From JBOHNM01 sp050730675 (GTDB lineage: Bacteria; Planctomycetota; Phycisphaerae; Phycisphaerales; UBA1924), in the NCBI GenBank assembly GCA_050730675.1, contig JBOHNM010000195.1, forward strand, positions 1 through 6,356: 6,356 nt of DNA, written 5' to 3'. The translations under genes were made by a program, and so were the position numbers. Under the pieces are notes generated by a model. The model saw only the letters and a program-made list of their open reading frames with translations, did not search any database and was not told the origin of the DNA. Shown piece by piece: positions 5,012-6,356 of the stretch. Position 1 is the first letter of the stretch; each line of letters opens with the position of its first letter.

Positions 5012-5032
5012 GTCGGTTCGAGGTCCACCACC

Positions 5033-5779
5033 ATGGCGCTCATCAAGCAGGCCCATTCCGGCGAACTCACCCGCGGCGCGGTGGTGCTGAACCTCGGCGA
5101 CCTGCAGCGGCACGGGCAGGCGATCATCGCCAAGGCGCAGGAGATGGCAGCGCAGATCGTCGCCGACGGGCGGGAAGAACGGGCGGAACTGATCGCCGGC
5201 GCCAAGGAAGTGGGGCGGGCCGAGGGGCTGGCGGCGGGGATGGCCGACGGCCACCGCGTCGGCGCCGAGGCGGGGCGTGTGGCGGCGCTCGAGGAACATC
5301 GAACGGCGCTGACGAAACTGGAGGCCGGGTGGGCGGGGGCGCTGGATCGGTTTCTGTCGACGCGGCAGGTCATGGAGGCCGAAGCGCGACGGGATGTGCT
5401 GCAGCTTGCCACGCTCATGGCCTCGCGGATCACACGGCGGGTGATCAAGCTCGATCCGGCGGTGGTCGAGGCGCAGCTCGCGGAGGTGCTGGCGCTGGTG
5501 CTGCGGCCGACGCGGCTGCAGGTGGTGGTGAACCCGGCCGACCGCGAACTGCTGCTGCGGGCGCTGCCGGCGCTGCAGGCGCGGTTCGCTTCGGGGACGC
5601 ACGTCGAACTTGTGGATGATGCCAACGTCGAGCGCGGCGGGTGCATCGCGCGGCTGGCGGAGATGAACGGCGGGGAGATCGACGCGTCGATCAGCACGCA
5701 GCTCGACCGGATTGTCGAGGCGGTGCTGCCGGGCCAATCGGCACAACCTGGCGGGGCGGGGGGAGTGGGGGGCGCATGA
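5033..5779 (+). CDS. fliH: Flagellar export ATPase stator/regulator FliH
   Basis: FliH forms a dimeric stalk that holds and restrains the FliI ATPase at the base of the export gate. The 248-residue product shows the FliH hallmark, a run of GxxxG repeats: G61, G65, G69, G73, G77 and G81 are each exactly four residues apart in a long helix. The C-terminal domain (about 115-230) resembles the FliH/YscL family, with R-R-V-I-K-L-D-P (about 134-141), a V-V-V-N-P-A-D motif and G-G-C-I-A-R-L. The N-terminal 30 residues contain no Trp, whereas Salmonella FliH uses Trp7 and Trp10 to dock on FliN and FlhA. The tail is Gly-rich (P-G-G-A-G-G-V-G-G-A) because the G-rich fliI ribosome site lies in it. GAGG at 5020-5023 is 9 bases before the ATG. 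It overlaps fliI by 4 bases. Confidence 0.92.
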   Translation: MALIKQAHSGELTRGAVVLNLGDLQRHGQAIIAKAQEMAAQIVADGREERAELIAGAKEVGRAEGLAAGMADGHRVGAEAGRVAALEEHRTALTKLEAGWAGALDRFLSTRQVMEAEARRDVLQLATLMASRITRRVIKLDPAVVEAQLAEVLALVLRPTRLQVVVNPADRELLLRALPALQARFASGTHVELVDDANVERGGCIARLAEMNGGEIDASISTQLDRIVEAVLPGQSAQPGGAGGVGGA

Positions 5780-6356
5780 GCGTCTTTGCGCCGGCCATGG
5801 CGATCGTCCGCTCGGCGCAGCCGGCGCGGATCACCGGGCGCGTGGTGGCGCTGCGCGGCTTGAGTGTGCTGGTGCAGGACCTGCCGCTGCCGATCGGGTC
5901 GCTGGTGGCCTTCGAGCGCGGCATCCACCAGATCCCGGGCGAGGATGCGCTAGGCGAAGTGGTAGGGTTCAACGGGCAACAGGCGATCGTGATGATGCTC
6001 GGGCAATCCACGGGCATCCGCTCGGGGGACCGCGTGGTGAACCTGCACGCGGGGCAGAGCGTGAGCGTCAGCGACCACATGCTCGGGCGGTGCATTGACG
6101 GCCTCGGGCGTCCGATCGACGGCGAGGGTCCGCTGCTGGATTGTCAGGCGCGGCCGGCGGACCCGGCGCCGATCAGCGCCCTGCGACGCAAGCGGATCAC
6201 CAGCCCGATCTACACGGGCGTCAAGGCGATCGACCTGATGACGACGCTGGGGCGGGGCCAGCGGATGGGCATCTTCGCGGGACCGGGCGTCGGCAAAAGC
6301 ACACTGTTGGGTACGATCACCCGGAACACGTCGGCCGATGTGGTGGTGCTGGGGCT
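5776..6356 (+). CDS. fliI: Flagellar export ATPase FliI, N-terminal part, cut by the window edge
   Basis: FliI is the hexameric ATPase of the flagellar type III export apparatus, related to the F1 beta subunit. The first 193 residues are visible. They comprise the N-terminal beta-barrel region (about 17-95, R-I-T-G-R-V-V-A-L...), the family block L-G-R-C-I-D-G-L-G-R-P-I-D-G (103-116) and T-G-V-K-A-I-D (147-153). The Walker A loop is A168-G-P-G-V-G-K-S-T (168-176). Enterobacterial FliI has A-G-S-G-V-G-K-S, so Pro replaces Ser at 170; the catalytic Lys174 and Ser175 are intact. The ATG overlaps the fliH stop as ATGA, a sign of translational coupling. GGAG at 5762-5765, 10 bases upstream, may serve as ribosome site. 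The Walker B and catalytic Glu regions lie beyond the window. Confidence 0.96.
   Translation, partial: MSVFAPAMAIVRSAQPARITGRVVALRGLSVLVQDLPLPIGSLVAFERGIHQIPGEDALGEVVGFNGQQAIVMMLGQSTGIRSGDRVVNLHAGQSVSVSDHMLGRCIDGLGRPIDGEGPLLDCQARPADPAPISALRRKRITSPIYTGVKAIDLMTTLGRGQRMGIFAGPGVGKSTLLGTITRNTSADVVVLG

Noticed and set aside
4079..5928. Two very long minus-strand open frames (over 550 codons) opposite fliG, fliH and fliI
   Set aside because: Their composition (Arg/His/Leu-rich in one, Ser/Arg-rich in the other) is what the complement of GC-biased codons gives. They have no domain resemblance and lie opposite clear flagellar genes.
1..6356. CRISPR array, tRNA, rRNA, insertion sequence or phage genes
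   Set aside because: No regularly spaced repeats, tRNA-like cloverleaf, transposase motif or terminal inverted repeats were seen on either strand.

Overview
The window holds the 5' part of a flagellar basal-body operon from a GC-rich bacterium. Read left to right on the plus strand, the genes are flgB, flgC, fliE, fliF, fliG, fliH and the first 193 codons of fliI, which the window edge cuts. I recognised all seven from family motifs. The order flgBC-fliEFGHI is the conserved core found in many bacterial lineages. The strong G/C bias at codon third positions and the protein style (Gly/Ala-rich FliE and FliF loops, a Lys/Glu-rich FliG) make me think of Planctomycetota, perhaps Phycisphaerae. 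That assignment is only an impression; nothing in the window proves it.

Layout: positions 1-221 hold the start of an unrecognised gene on the minus strand, running off the left edge. Positions 222-666 are a 445-base divergent intergenic region with no convincing gene. It holds an 8-bp tandem repeat, a cluster of TTGCGCA-type direct and inverted repeats, several short hairpins and, just before flgB, a near-perfect sigma-54 (RpoN) promoter at 620-636. The start site predicted from that promoter leaves a leader of about 20 bases that contains the flgB Shine-Dalgarno, which fixes the flgB start at ATG 667. From 667 onward everything runs one way. Gaps are 15 (flgB-flgC), 82 (flgC-fliE), 171 (fliE-fliF), 27 (fliF-fliG) and 21 bases (fliG-fliH), and fliH-fliI overlap by 4 bases. 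The two longest gaps carry hairpins or palindromes but no classical terminator.

How the genes work together: FliF forms the inner-membrane MS ring. FliG binds the FliF C-terminal tail and gives the rotor face that meets the stator. FliE joins the MS ring to the rod, and FlgB and FlgC are proximal rod subunits. FliH and FliI are the stator and ATPase of the export apparatus that delivers the rod, hook and filament subunits. The operon therefore encodes the earliest steps of flagellar assembly.

I found no new biological system. The observations most worth checking are the sigma-54 promoter with its upstream repeat cluster, and two in-frame runs of exactly ten G (in flgB and fliE), which could be phase-variable switches or sequencing-error hotspots.
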